Shown piece after piece: positions 35,401 to 47,200 of a DNA stretch of 64,000 nucleotides (positions are counted from its first letter, which is position 1; the number at the start of each line of letters is the position of its first letter). The DNA comes from Miscanthus floridulus (Eukaryota > Streptophyta > Magnoliopsida > Poales > Poaceae), in NCBI RefSeq assembly GCF_019320115.1, contig NC_089593.1:15280789-15344788 (forward strand), given 5' to 3'. The notes below the pieces were generated by a model that was given only the letters and a program-made list of their open reading frames with translations, did not search any database and was not told the DNA's origin. Position numbers and translations under genes: made by a program.

Positions 35401-36383
35401 TGTTGAGACTAGCGGTCTTAGACAATGTAGAGGAGGTAGAGGCCTCCGCCCGCTAAGCACTGCCCATGGGCGGAGGCTCGGGAAACAGGCATGACAAGTG
35501 GGCGTGTAGAGAAGTGGCACGTAAAACTAGGGCTTCATTAAATGCATTTTCCCACCTCTCGTACTGTTACAAGTGTTCCCTATTTATAGGGCTTAGCTAC
35601 CCACTTTTACAGAGTTTACAATAGTACCCTCCAACTGCTACAGTACATTCTCGGAATATTCCACTACTCGCCTCTCCTCTTGGGGGGTAATCTTGTCATG
35701 CCGCCCTCAGGTACTAGGCCTGCGCGATCAGCCGGCCCATCAGGCCTCAGGATTCGTAGATGGACCTCTGGGCCTCCGCCGTCGGTCTCCGCCCCATCAG
35801 GCCTCTGGATTCGACGAAGGGCCTTTGGGCCTCCGCCGTCGGTCTTCGTCCCTTGGACGTCGGGGCCGCAGACCCCGACGCCCTGTATTGCCGTCCTCCT
35901 GGTCGGGTCTCCGCCCCTACGAGCGGAGGCCGGTCCGGCGCACCCGCATCGTCCACGAGCGCCTTCCTCTGGTCTGTCGGTCTCCGCCCCTAGGACGCCG
36001 GGGTCGCAGACCCCCGACGCCCTATATTGTTGTCCTCCTGCTCGGGTCTCCGCCCCTACGAACGGAGGCCGGTCCGGCGCGCCCGCATCATCCACGAGCG
36101 TCTTCCTCTGGTTACCTGCACACACACGTAGGTAACGTTGGCATTTGATTAGCCTTGCAGCGGGGCAGCCTCCGCCCCCTCCGCCCGGAGACGCCTACGA
36201 GCTAACCGGGTGGAGGCTGCGCCAGGGTCACCGGCAGCGTCTTGCAAGCTGTCTGAGAAACCACCATCTTTCTGGGTCTGGAGGCTTGGTAGCTGGGCCT
36301 TTGCTTAGGTAGTTGGTCGGAGACGTCTCTGCGAACTGCTGGCCGCGTAGGTCTTCGCCACTCTCGGAGGCCGTGTTACAACA
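35401..36383 (-). repeat. 5' LTR of TAT1
   Basis: 983 bp, TGTTGAGACT to TTACAACA on the plus strand. About 5% different from the other LTR. Confidence 0.95.
35581..35589 (-). promoter_or_regulatory. TATA box in TAT1 5' LTR
   Basis: CTATAAATA on the minus strand, about 795 bases from the outer LTR end. Conserved in the other LTR; likely core promoter for gag-pol. Confidence 0.55.
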
Positions 36384-36388
36384 GTTCC
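36384..36388. other. Target-site duplication of TAT1, right
   Basis: GTTCC, identical to 22606-22610. Confidence 0.95.
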
Positions 36389-36550
36389 TGATACAAAATT
36401 AGTATCATTAGATTAGTCATATAATATATTTTTCATAATAAATATATTTGGAGACATAAATATTATTACTCTTTGCTATAAACTTGACCAAACATGAGCT
36501 GCTTTGATGATACGGATCCCACGGTCGCATCGTTTTATGGACCGAGGGAG

Positions 36551-37326
36551 TATCTTGGGAGCAGAGAGTACTCATGTAGTGCCTGCAACACTACGTGTTT
36601 AGAGCCTCTTTGGCAGGGCTCCTGCAGGGACTTCAGTTTCGGTTCCTGCAAGAGCTGTGCCAAACGCCTGATTTGGAAAGGGCTTCGCATGGAGAGCCGG
36701 TCAAGAGCCGGAGCTATTTTTTGCTTGTGCAGGAGAAGCTTCAAAAACGAGCTTCGCGCGGCTCCTTGCTGTGGGTTCACGTTGTCTAGTGTGAAGGAGC
36801 CATTTTGCCAAATATTTTTCAGAACGACTTCAGCTCCTCCAGAGAAGCTGCTTCTTCAGATGAGCCAGAGCAACCATTTCCAGATGCCAAACAGATTCTT
36901 GGTGGGTGGTCGCACGCATGGTGCCGCACCGTACGTGCATCCTTTGTTTGGTACAGCTTGTTGAGGTTGGGATTCGGTGTTTGGTTGTCGCGAGCTGCGG
37001 ATCCATCCCTCCGTCCCGCTCTGCCGACTGCTGTGGTTTTTCGCGCGGGGTGGGGTGGTGTCCCGTTCGTTCCGTATCAACGTTGAGATTGGAGTCGGAG
37101 CTCGTGCTTGCTTGTGCGTGCCATCATGACTGACTCGATCGAGCTTGGAATGTGCAGGCAAGCCGAGTAAGTTTTCTTAAAAAGAAAAAAAAAGAATTCA
37201 TACTCTGAGGCTAGCTTTGCTTGTCCTCTTTGCATTATTTTATTATGTTGTTGTTGGTTGCGATGATTGAGGCTGTGATAAAGACGATGGAAGCTTGTCC
37301 GAAAAAAGCTACGGAGTAAGCTACTA
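36551..37326. other. Intergenic stretch, possible degraded transposon
   Basis: No gene supported. GAGCCTCTTTGGCAGGGCTCC (36602) and GGAGCCATTTTGCCAAA (36797) look like inverted motifs of a degraded non-autonomous DNA transposon, but no clear ends or duplication are visible. Confidence 0.3.
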
Positions 37327-37569
37327 GGCCCTTGTTTAGTTCGCGAAATTTGAAATTTGGGACTACTGTAGTACCTTCGTTTTTATTTGGCAAATAGTGT
37401 CCAAACATTGACTAATTAGGCTTAAAACGTTCGTCTCGTAATTTCCCACCAAACTGTGCAATTAGTTTTTCTTTTCGTCTACATTTAATGCTCCATACAC
37501 GGGCCGCAAACATTCGATGTGACAGGTACTGTACCAACTTTTTGGAATTTGGGGTGAACTAAACGAGGC
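37327..37569. mobile_element. MITE related to the one at 20021
   Basis: The ends GGCCCTTGTTTAGTTC and GTGAACTAAACGAGGC are inverted. The core AACTGTGCAATTAGTT, TCTACATTTAAT and GACTAATTAGGCTTAAAA is shared with the first MITE in the same orientation. Confidence 0.75.
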
Positions 37570-38339
37570 GTAGGTGAAGGTACCGCACAATCTCAAAGTG
37601 GGGGTGGGCCGACTCATCATCTCGTTTCATTCTCATCTGCCGTTGGAATGGAATGCATGCTTTTATAATAAATAAGGGCGGCTTGTCACGGATCGCGAAA
37701 GCCAAGCACCAAGCATACAGAGTATTATATTATACTAGGAGGAGTAGGACAATAGTAGGTCAAAAGGAGACAAGCCAAGGCACGCAGCCGAGAGAGACGC
37801 GATGGGTCGATGGATTTCATTCCGGGCCATGTTTTGGGGGGGCCGGCCGGGGCACTGAATCGAAGAAATCATTGCAGCTCGTCTACTCTTGCGGTCAGTA
37901 TAGGAGAGGGAAGGCTGGTTGGGTGGTGGCTTCCTTTGCTTTTGCTTTGCTTCAAAGCCATCTTTATAGCCAGATCTCTCTCTAGACCATGGTTAGTGGC
38001 TTAGTGCAGCTATCTATATGTCTAGGGCCCCGCCCGACTATCTATATCGCTGAGTCCACTGCCTCTGCCTGGAGGAGTAGCAGGAGCTTTTATTATTACC
38101 CTAGCTCCCTGCGCCGCTCAACTGCCTACGTCACTTGCTTTCTCGCCGTTCATCCATCGCCCATCGCCGTTGGGCGCACCGCTGACCCTGCCATGGCCAC
38201 TGGGGCACACGTGCCGTGGCGCCTCAGGTCTTCCCCAGTCGAGTCAAGGGCACCCACGAGCGTGGCCGGTGTTGGTGGTGCTCGCGCGCCGCGGTTCGCC
38301 GCCGACTCCCACCATAACGACCGGAATCGACTGGCCTGG
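37570..38339. other. Intergenic stretch without a supported gene
   Basis: Short frames only. A GC-rich block at 38100-38340 flanks the low-complexity repeat and may belong to the same unclassified element. Confidence 0.35.
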
Positions 38340-38715
38340 CCTTCCCTCCCCTATGTTGTATATGTATGTTTCAAGTGTTTCAATCGTTTCAGATGTATGT
38401 TGCAATTATTTTATCTTGATGCTGCACAAGTAGATCGGGGATGTTGCAAGTATTTTAGAGACATGTTGCAAGCGTTTGTACTAAATGTTTCATCTGTTTC
38501 TAGACATCTGTTGCAATCTTTTTTCTGCATGTTGCATATGTTTCACACATATGTTGCAACAGTATGTTCCAAAATGTTTCAGCTGTTTCAGTCTTACGTT
38601 GTAGCAAGTGGTTTCATGTTGTAAATTAGAAATCTAGATGTTTTGTGTGTTTCACACACATGTTGCAAGTGCGTGTTCTAAATGTTTCGTCTACTTTCTA
38701 ACGTATGTTGCATTC
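38340..38715. repeat. TGTTGCAA/TGTTTCA low-complexity repeat, left part
   Basis: Irregular repetition of TGTTGCAA and TGTTTCA about every 25-35 bases. It resumes at 42696 after the nested solo LTRs (TATGTTGCAAGTGTTATATG), so it is the pre-insertion host. Such sequence is common in grass DNA transposon derivatives; class unknown. Confidence 0.55.
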
Positions 38716-41700
38716 TGAAAGCCCTAGTTTGGTTTTGGATAATTGAAAGGTTCTAATGGCTAGAGGGGGGTGAATAGCCTATAAAAATTTCTACAACAAC
38801 ACTACGCAAAAGTGGTTAGACAAATATGAGGCGAAGTAAATGTTGCTCTAGCCTACTAAGAATGCAAGCCACCTATCATAATTCTAGTGGCTATTGTCTA
38901 TAAGCACTCAAAGGCTATGTCACTATACTAAATTAGTGAGCTCTCAAAGACTAACTAAAGAGCCTCACTAACCACTAGACACGACTCTTGCTTGCCCTTA
39001 AAACTAGCTACACTAAAGCGCCAAGCTACACTAAGAAATGTAAATACGCGGGAATGATAGTGTTATACCACCGTGTAGAAGAATGAGCCAATCACCAAAG
39101 GAGCCAATCAATCACAAGAATGAATACCAATGAAGATCAATCACCTCGGAATCAAATGATGACATAATGATATTTTTTACCGAGGTTCACTTGCTTGCCG
39201 GCACGCTAGTCCTCGTTGTGGTGATTCACTCACTTGGAGGTTCACGCGCTAATTAGCATCATACGCCAAACTCTCAGTAGGGTGCCACACAACCAACACA
39301 AGATGAGGATCACACAAGCCACGCGCAATTCACTAGAGTTGCCTTTCGTGATCTTCCATGGGGAAGGCACAAGAACCCCTCACAATCACAATGATCGAAG
39401 ACGGAGACAATCACCTTTTTCCGCTCGACGATCCACCAATCACCGGGCCATCTAGGTGTCGGCAAACACCAAGAGTAACTAGAACTCCACCAGCCCAAAT
39501 CGCCCAACTAGTGCCACAAGATGCTAGAACACTAAGCAATGCACCAGAGGCTCTCCAATCTCACTCAAGATGATAAAATCAAGTGTGCAAGTGAGTGGAG
39601 TGGTGTGCTCAGCTCTCAAAGGGTGTATGTATCTTTTAGAAGTGCCAAGAGAGTGGTCAAGGCCAGCCACTAGCTCTATTTATAAGTCCACAAGCAAATA
39701 GAGCTATTACCCCTTTAGAGCAGCTTTCTGCGAGGGCACCGGACACAGCGGTGCCTGGCACCGGGCATGGCGGTGCCCCTCCCAACGGTCACTTTCCAAT
39801 GGCCAAAAAACTAGCCGTTGGGGCACCAGACAGGGTGGCGGTGACCACCCAGCCATCTGCCCGAATACCCCCTTCCTTGGATTTTTTTGGTAGTGCACCG
39901 CCCTTAGGGCGACGGTGCCCACGGCGGGGACCAACCCCATTTCACCAGTCTCTGAAAGAAATGGCGGTGGCACCGCCCTCCTTGCGGCGATGACCGGGCG
40001 GTGCACCGCCCTCTTGGCGGCGGTGTACACCGGACGCACCGATGCCGGCTTCACTTCGCCTAAGTCTTGGGCATGTCTAGGTGGGCACCGCCCTAGGGGT
40101 GGCGGTGCCACCAGACACATTGTGGTAGTGCCTCTAGGGCAACTCGCTGCTCTCAGCCTCCCAGTCGATCACCGGATAAGCGGTGGTGGTGCTCCCATGG
40201 CATCCCCCAGGGTGAGTTTCGCCTCCTTTTCTTCACCTTTCTCACCACCTTTGCAAATGTGCTAACACTCCAAGTGTTTTACCATCACATGTAGGGTGTT
40301 AGCATTTTCACAATCATTTTTCAAAGGTTAATCACTTTCTCACTGAATGTGCACTCGACCTAAAATGCATGTGTATGTTTTCCAACACCTAGTGGCACTA
40401 GATGATCGAGTTGTCCGATAAGAGCTCCCCTCTTAATAGTATGACCATCCATCCTAAATGTGATCACACTCGCTAAGTGTCTCGATCACCAAACCAAAAG
40501 GCTCCTATTAAGTTTCACCTTTGCCTTGAGCTTTTTGTTTTTCTCTTTCTTCTTTTCCAAGTCCAAGCACTTGATCATCATGGTCACCACACCATCATCA
40601 TGATCTTCACCATTGCTCCATCACTTGAAATAGTGCTACCTATCTCATGATCACTTTGATAAACTTGGTTAGCACTTTGGGTTTCATCAATTCACCAAAA
40701 CCAAACTAGAGCTTTCAATAATTGATGAAACCTATGGACTAATCCTAAGTGCTAAGTGTGTAGACAAGAGAGGATAGTCCATTCCAAGTGGTGAAGCAAG
40801 AGGATGATCATGATGGATGCCGATGACCAAAAGATGATCAAGTGCTCAACTTGGAGAAGAAGAAAGAGAAAAACAAAAACCAACAAGATCAAGGCAAAAC
40901 GTATTGGTTAGGGTTTTAGTTTTGGTGATCAAGACACTATAGAGAATGTGATCATATTTAGGATCGATAGTCATACTATAAAGAGGGGAAAATTTTGGCT
41001 AAACGGTTTATCGAGTGCCACTAGGTGACATGATTCTTGCATATGCATTTAGGAACCTAGTGTGCTAACTTTGACCCTTGTAAAATGCTTTGAAAAATGC
41101 TAACACACGGGCACATAAAGTTCTACACTTTGTGGTTAGCAAGTTGTAAGCAAGGGCGAAGTGGTTGTGGACTTAGAAAAAGGAAAGGAGGAGAAGTCAC
41201 GTGGCCGGACTCTGGCGCTGGGTGACTAGACTCACCTCGAGAGTGTCTAGTCAATTTTAGCTGAGTTGACTGCATTGGGCGAGAGCGATGAAGAGTGACC
41301 AGACGTTAGCCATGCATCCGGTCAGTTGATCTAGAGGCGGCGTAGGACGTGGTGGCGATCGGACATTTTAGAGCCAGCGCGCGACCGGACGCGCATGGAT
41401 TGTGTCAGGTCCGCGCTGACGTACGCTGGCATCAGCATCGTAGGAGCGCACAAAGGAGTAGAGACTTGATCGAATGCTGAGGCATGTCAGGTTAACCTTG
41501 AGTCGACATGTCTGGTCAGAAATTTCTTCTCTGGACCCTTACTGGACTCAACCTGACTATGAGTTGCCCTAAGTTCGGTCACTTTAAGCAATGCGTCCGA
41601 TCACAACTTAACACACGAGCGATCGGCTAGTGACTGTTGGAGATGGACGGACAAGGTTCAAAGGCACGACATGTGGATGGTTGCGGGTGATTGGACGCAG

Positions 41701-42690
41701 GGGCACGTCCGGTCAGTGCGTCCGATTAGCCCTGCGTAGAGCCAATGACTCTATTCTTTGAGGGTGCTTATTTATAGTGTTTGGCCGGCTTGGGGCTCAC
41801 TCTCTTGGCACTTTGACATACTTGACATCTTTGTGAGCCTAAGCAAACACCTCCCACTCATCTCCATCATTGATTCATCATCATAGCGAGATTGTGAGTG
41901 ATTCCAAGTGTATTTGCTTGAGTGATTGCATCAAGTGGCACTTGGGGATCGTTCTGGTTGTGGATTTCTTGTTTCCCTTGGTGCTTGCCACCACCTAGAT
42001 GGCTTGGAGTAGTGGAGGAGCTTCGGCGTGTGATGGTGATTGTTTGTGGCCAGCTTCGGTGATTGTGAGGGGTCTTGCACCTTTCCAGTGAAGAGCCGCA
42101 AGGTAGCTCTAGTAAATTACTCGTGTCATTGAGTTACCTCACTTGTGGGTAGGTTCTTGCGGTGTTCATTTGTTGGATGAGGTTCGTGCAACACCTCTTA
42201 GCCACCGAACCACCAAGTGTTGGTCGACACAACGGGGACTAGCGTGCCGGCAAGCACGTGAACCTCGGAAGAAAAATTATGTCATTCTTTTGATTGGATT
42301 TCTTCAGGTGATTGGTTGTCATCATATTGTGATAGGTTCATTACTCTATACGGCGGTATAATCACCCTACTCACTCCATTACTTTCTTGCAAACTAGTTG
42401 TAGCAAGTTCTTTAGTGTAGCTAGAATTGAGAGCTTGCTTAGTAGCTTAGTTTCATCTAGTGGAGCTCTTTAGTGTAGCTTTATTGAGAGCTCTTAGTGA
42501 GTAGTGACTTAGCTCTTGAGTGTGCCTAGCGATCATAGCAACTAGAATTATTGGGATAGGTGGCTTGCAACCCTTATAGAGCTAGAGCGAATTGCATTAC
42601 GTCGTTTGTTATACTAATCAATTACTCTAGTGCTTTATAGAGTTTTTAAATAGGCTATTCACCCCCCTCTAGCCATATTAGGACCTTTCA
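38716..42690 (+). mobile_element. Outer solo LTR (copia family), split by inner LTR
   Basis: Plus orientation: TGAAAGCCCTAG at 38716 through 38743, then 40725 to ...GACCTTTCA at 42690, about 1.99 kb without the insert. The flanks CATTC (38711-38715) and CATTC (42691-42695) are an exact 5-bp duplication. No internal coding region, so it is a product of LTR-LTR recombination. Same family as the copia LTR at 14111. Confidence 0.92.
38744..40719 (-). mobile_element. Inner solo LTR, inserted in opposite orientation
   Basis: On the minus strand it runs from TGAAAGCTCTAG (40719) to AGAACCTTTCA (38744), 1976 bp. The exact 5-bp duplication ATAAT flanks it (38739-38743 and 40720-40724) within the outer LTR. 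Confidence 0.93.
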
Positions 42691-42695
42691 CATTC

Positions 42696-43151
42696 AATTT
42701 TTTTATGTTGCAAGTGTTATATGTTGTATGGCTGGGGGCAAGCGGACTAGGCATGTGGCGCACCAGGAGGCTGGAGGATGGTGGTGCTGCGGTCGGGGCG
42801 TGCTGGGGGCGTGCTCGTTCTCAACTGCTCATACCAGCTCCTGAGTGCTGCCCGCGTGGAGAGAGAAGGGGGTCAGGGGTGACTGGTGGACACAGAGACA
42901 AATCGAAGTGCGCGCGTGGGGCGAGGCGAAGGCGAACAGGGTCGGGTGAAGGCGGACAGAGGAGGGCTGCATGGGCGTCTGGACATGCGCGTCTGTCTGG
43001 TCGCCCGGGTGCTAGCCATGCCCTTCATTATATGTATTGTGGCCTTCTCTAAATGTTACATTGGGGCTACTCTGACGACGGATCAGACAGATGGATGGAT
43101 GGATCAAGTCGTAACGTCGCATTGGATCGGATCCCCTCATGTTGACTAGTA
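42696..43151. repeat. Continuation of low-complexity repeat and GC-rich flank
   Basis: Resumes the host interrupted at 38715, then a GC-rich block (42730-43000) and a (GATG)n run near 43090. No supported gene. Confidence 0.4.
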
Positions 43152-43405
43152 CTCCCTCCGTCCGCAAAAGAACGCAATTAGGGGGGGGTGCCAGTCAAAC
43201 TGACTCAAGTTTGACTAAGTTTATAGTAAATAGTATTAACGTTTATGTCTCCAAATAAATTTATTATGAAAATATATTCTATAACTAATCTAATAATACT
43301 TATTGTGTATCATAAATGTTAGTAATTTTTATATAAATTTAGTCAAAATTTAAACTGTTTGATTTCTTAAAAAATAGAATTGCATTCTTTTATAGACGGA
43401 GGGAG
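43152..43405. mobile_element. Stowaway MITE
   Basis: Ends CTCCCTCCGTCCGC and AGACGGAGGGAG, flanked by TA on both sides. AT-rich 254-bp interior, no coding capacity. Best preserved Stowaway here. Confidence 0.92.
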
Positions 43406-43604
43406 TAGTACCTTGCCTTGCCTCTCTCTGCCTACTGTAAAATGTCCTGCCACCGTTTCCCTAAACCCCGGTCAGAGACGTACGATGGAGGTAAATATGC
43501 AGCATCGCATTTGTTCACATCATCCTTTGGGGACCCTCTGGCCTTGTGCATGGTAACAAATCTAGCCACACTACTACAGATTCGATTTTTAGGGGTGGCT
43601 CGTA

Positions 43605-43790
43605 ACCATTTGTAGGGGCGGTTTGGCCAGCCGCCCCTACCGAACCGTCTCTACAAATTATGCATTTGTAGGGGCGGTTCCCAGGCCGCCCCTACAAATT
43701 GATTTGTAGGGGCGGCTCCTATTACCAGCCGCCCCTACAAACAAGTATTTGTAGGAGCGGTTCAATCTAGAACTGCCCCTACAGTACGTT
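43605..43790. repeat. CACTA subterminal repeats
   Basis: At least seven copies of (T)GTAGGGGCGG or its complement CCGCCCCTAC, several arranged as inverted pairs. Subterminal repeats of this kind bind the CACTA transposition protein. Confidence 0.75.
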
Positions 43791-43830
43791 TTCCCGCCAA
43801 AAAAAATCAAATTTACAATTCAAAATCGTG

Positions 43831-43985
43831 TTGCCGAACGTCCTGCGACCAACGTTCCAAACCGCGTTCGCGTTGCCGAACGCCCCGCGACCAACGTTCC
43901 GAACCGCGTTTGCATTGCCGAACGCCCCACGACCAACGTTCCGAACCACGTTCGCGTTGCCGAACGCCCCGCGACCGCGACTACA
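43831..43985. repeat. 42-bp tandem repeat in CACTA end
   Basis: TTGCCGAACG starts at 43831, 43873, 43915 and 43957, an exact 42-bp period; the last unit is partial. GC-rich and in one open frame on the plus strand, but nothing supports translation. Confidence 0.9.
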
Positions 43986-44245
43986 AGCACAAGAGTATTC
44001 TATAAACTATAATTACAAGTTCAATTCATAAGAATATATACAACCCATCATTAAATATACAAATTCTTTTCAGTCTCACGAAGGTGTTGGTACTGAGGAT
44101 TTGTATCTAACTCAGACTCTCGGTCATGGTAGGCGTCTCTGACGTGTACAATCTGGTCCAATATGAAGTTGCAAAGGTCGCCGATGAGCTCTAAGAGTTG
44201 GTCATCCTTGTATGGGTCTCTTTTCATTTCTTTCTCTTCTCTCCA

Positions 44246-47200
44246 CTACAAGAGAACAAGTTTTGGTTTAGTATTTGATACCATGTATGAAGTTTTTATA
44301 CTATGGGTAAAGAGGTTCAAACTTACCCTTAAGGGGTGTCTCTTGTAGGCACCGGTGTTACTCATCATAGAACATATATAGTATCCACAATGTACACTCC
44401 CAGGCCTCTCCTTGGGGCACTGTGTGTTTTGCATATGAAAATGTTAAGTAATGCTTTTGACAGCCATGTAACGAAGTACTGAAGAAGTAAGTTACACTTA
44501 CCGCACATAGTGTTTTTATAGCCAGCTTTTCCTTCCTTGCTGGATCATGCCTTCCATGATGATTAGTGACATAGAACATAAATGCCCTGTTTGAATTATT
44601 TTAGCAAATACAACTTGTTAGTATCCAAAAGTGAACGTTACAAGTATGTATACAAGCATATAAGCTAATGAGGATTGTCGATATGTATATGTCTTGAGAA
44701 TCGATATGAAGTCTTTGTATGTCACCGTGTCCCTATCTAATGAATCAAAGACCCATGCCATGCTCCTCCCGACATCGATGGCTATACAAATCCAGTGGTT
44801 GCTGCATGGATTTAATCATAGAACTAGATAAGTTCTTTTGCATCGAATAAAATATATCGAACAAAGCTTTAAGTATAGAGTTGAACTTACTCGAAGTTGT
44901 ATGGTAGCCATATAGTAGAGTGTTGTTGGAGATTTTTGAAAGCCGTGGCAATGTATGCCGCAACCTTAAGGGACTCTTCCCTTAGTTTCGCCGTACGGAT
45001 GCACCCTTTCTCCCGAAGAGTCTTTGCAGCAGCTAGCTCTTTGGCATCCAGTGTCCACCGTTTAGGGTAATTAAAATTTGTTTGGGCTATAGCTTGAGGG
45101 TCTACATACCTGGCTTTCACACTTGGCATTTGTTTGACAATGTGCACTTGCATTCTACAAATCACGACGTGGGTTAGTTACAACAAAATTCAAAGATTAC
45201 ATTCATATCATATCGGGAGGATAAGGACTTATAGGCACCACGTGCAAATTAGATTCATCTCCATTTCTCCCAGGTGAAAGCATGTGTGCATGTCATTGAA
45301 GTCAAAGACAATTTTCCCGGTTGGGCTTCCAAATGTGCCGGTGGGGAAGCATGCTTGTATGACATCTATGCTCGTTGGGAGAACAAGCAAGTACCAATCA
45401 TGGAACCTTCAAATTCCAAGTGGTAGGCGCTGGATGTCCCGGTTTGGTAGGAAGGGCTTGCCTCTTTCATATGTTTTCAGGCAATCCTTTGACCATTCGA
45501 TGGCATCAACATTTGGATACTGCTTTGTAATTTGGTGGAGTTTGCTAGTGATGGCCTCCTCAGAACCCCGTGATGGGGCTTTTTTAACTTGGTTCTCAGG
45601 CTTGAACTAGTCATAGGAATACCACTTGGACACCGACGAGACGTCTTTGATCAGAACATAAATTGGCCTTATGTTGATTGGAATCTTCTTTCGGAGTTCC
45701 CATTCAGGCACGTCCTCATCTTCTTATGCATCACCTTCTTCAGGAGGCACTCATTGTTCATGTATCGGTTGTGCTTGTTGAGAAGACTGTGGCATCGCAT
45801 CATGCACTTGCTTGGTACGAGCTGGAGAAGGTTGTGGCATCTCATTAGGCACATGCTCGCTAGGAGGCGGGGAAGAATGTGGCATCTCAGGAATGTGGGG
45901 TCACAAGATGGTGAAAATATCTCCCCGACCTCAACAACTCGCTCCAAATTTGGGAGAGGGGGAGGCGGCGAAGAAGTAGTCAATATAATGTCATGTTTGT
46001 GCCAGAGGATGAACTGCCCCATAACATCTCCGAGTAACACCAGCTCCTCAGGAGTTGCGTAGTCTATCCTCCACTGCATGAACTCGGGCTTCACTGTATG
46101 CACCTCGACCCTAGTGTAGTCCGGCGGTATCTTATTATTGTGGTGTAAGCCACCGGGAGGATGTGCCACACCCGTTGCCACCTCCATCACAGTGTTCTGC
46201 CAGCCACTGAGAAACACCAAGGTGCAACTAGTTGGTTCCCGTATGCGATCGACTGGGGTTGTGGCTGCAGTGAAACCTTGGCTGCTAGGAACTTTCGGAC
46301 GGCTGCTAACTAATGCCACTTCTCTCGGTGGTGTCACTAATATCCGTGGCTCTGTAGACAGTCCTTGCTCCTCCAGCGCCTTCGCAACTAGAGCCTTCAC
46401 TTGGAGCTCAAGACTAGTCTCCTGATCTCGGCCATGTTTCTTGTACATGTGCCTATCCTCTTCGAATCCTTGCTTCCGGGTCGTCCTTTTCCCTAGCCCC
46501 CTGTGTGCTCCTTGTTTCCTAAGCCAAGGCTAAGCTCGTCCCTCTCTCTGGAAGGATTGAATGAGCCCTTCTCCTTGTCTTTAGCATATTTCAGTATCCT
46601 TGATATCACCTCTTGGGTCTCCAGCTTATCAAACTTAAGATTACTGCCGGATGATTCTGTACTCCTCGCATATATCTAGTTCCTTGAGCGTACCTTCAAA
46701 TTCGTCACATCGATATTCCCAGCAGCTGCGGCCTCTTCGTCCATCTTCCTAAACTGTTCTTCCTTGGCATAGTAGCCATCGGGGCCTAGATGGTGGTGGT
46801 GTTTGTTTCTCTTCACCAGCTCCGTGTTACGGGCACTGAGCTCCAATGCCTCAGGTGAAGTCTTCTGAGCCACGAGCTCCTCCCATTTACTAGGAGTTAT
46901 TTTGCCGAACTCGTTGAAGGGAGTTAACCCCTTTTGAATATACTTCGTGTTGAGCTCCGACCTCCAATGTCGGAATGACTCTCCCATCATCCTGATAGCA
47001 TTTTTTTACCAATTCGTGCTTACCCTCTAGAAATCTAAAATTGAGCTTCAGCTGCCTATCCCATAGTGCATTCTTTGTGTTCTCTGGTACCTCTTTCCAG
47101 TTAGGGATTGTTGCGTTCAATTTATCTCTAACTAGGGCCCCGATCGCATTACGGAATCGTCCTCTTAATTCCTTTGGCTCAAGGATCTCCCCTGTTGGCC

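Larger units (their letters stand above)
22611..36383 (-). mobile_element. TAT1: full-length Tat-lineage Ty3/gypsy element
   Basis: Perfect 5-bp GTTCC target duplication, two near-equal LTRs, PBS beside the right LTR and PPT beside the left one: the element is complete and reads on the minus strand, 13.8 kb. Order: 5' LTR, gag (35363), PR, RT, degenerate RNase H, archaeal-type RNase H, IN (ending 29670), 68-bp tandem array, antisense aORF (plus strand), PPT, 3' LTR. By hand count the LTRs differ at about 50 of 982 sites, nearly all transitions. With a commonly used grass rate this implies roughly two million years, probably less because methylated cytosines mutate faster. Many stops make it defective. 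Confidence 0.92.
22463..36550. mobile_element. Stowaway MITE split by TAT1
   Basis: Left part 22463-22610 begins near TAGCGTCTCCGTCCC; right part 36389-36550 ends GGACCGAGGGAG followed by TA. Removing TAT1 and one GTTCC leaves a ~305-bp element with Stowaway-like ends and AT-rich interior (TTTGATCAAATTTATA, ATATTTGGAGACATAAA). Confidence 0.65.

Noticed and set aside
36494..36964. A 156-codon frame starting MSCFDDTD
   Set aside because: Starts within the split Stowaway and crosses apparent transposon debris; no family resemblance.
37653..38624. Several frames of 100-210 codons as host gene candidates
   Set aside because: The 211-codon frame runs into the TGTTGCAA/TGTTTCA low-complexity repeat; none shows a recognisable domain or exon structure.
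39707..40265. Frames of 110-140 codons at 39.7-40.3 kb
   Set aside because: They lie within the inner solo LTR, on both strands, with repeats of CACCGCC and GGCGGTG; no coding support.
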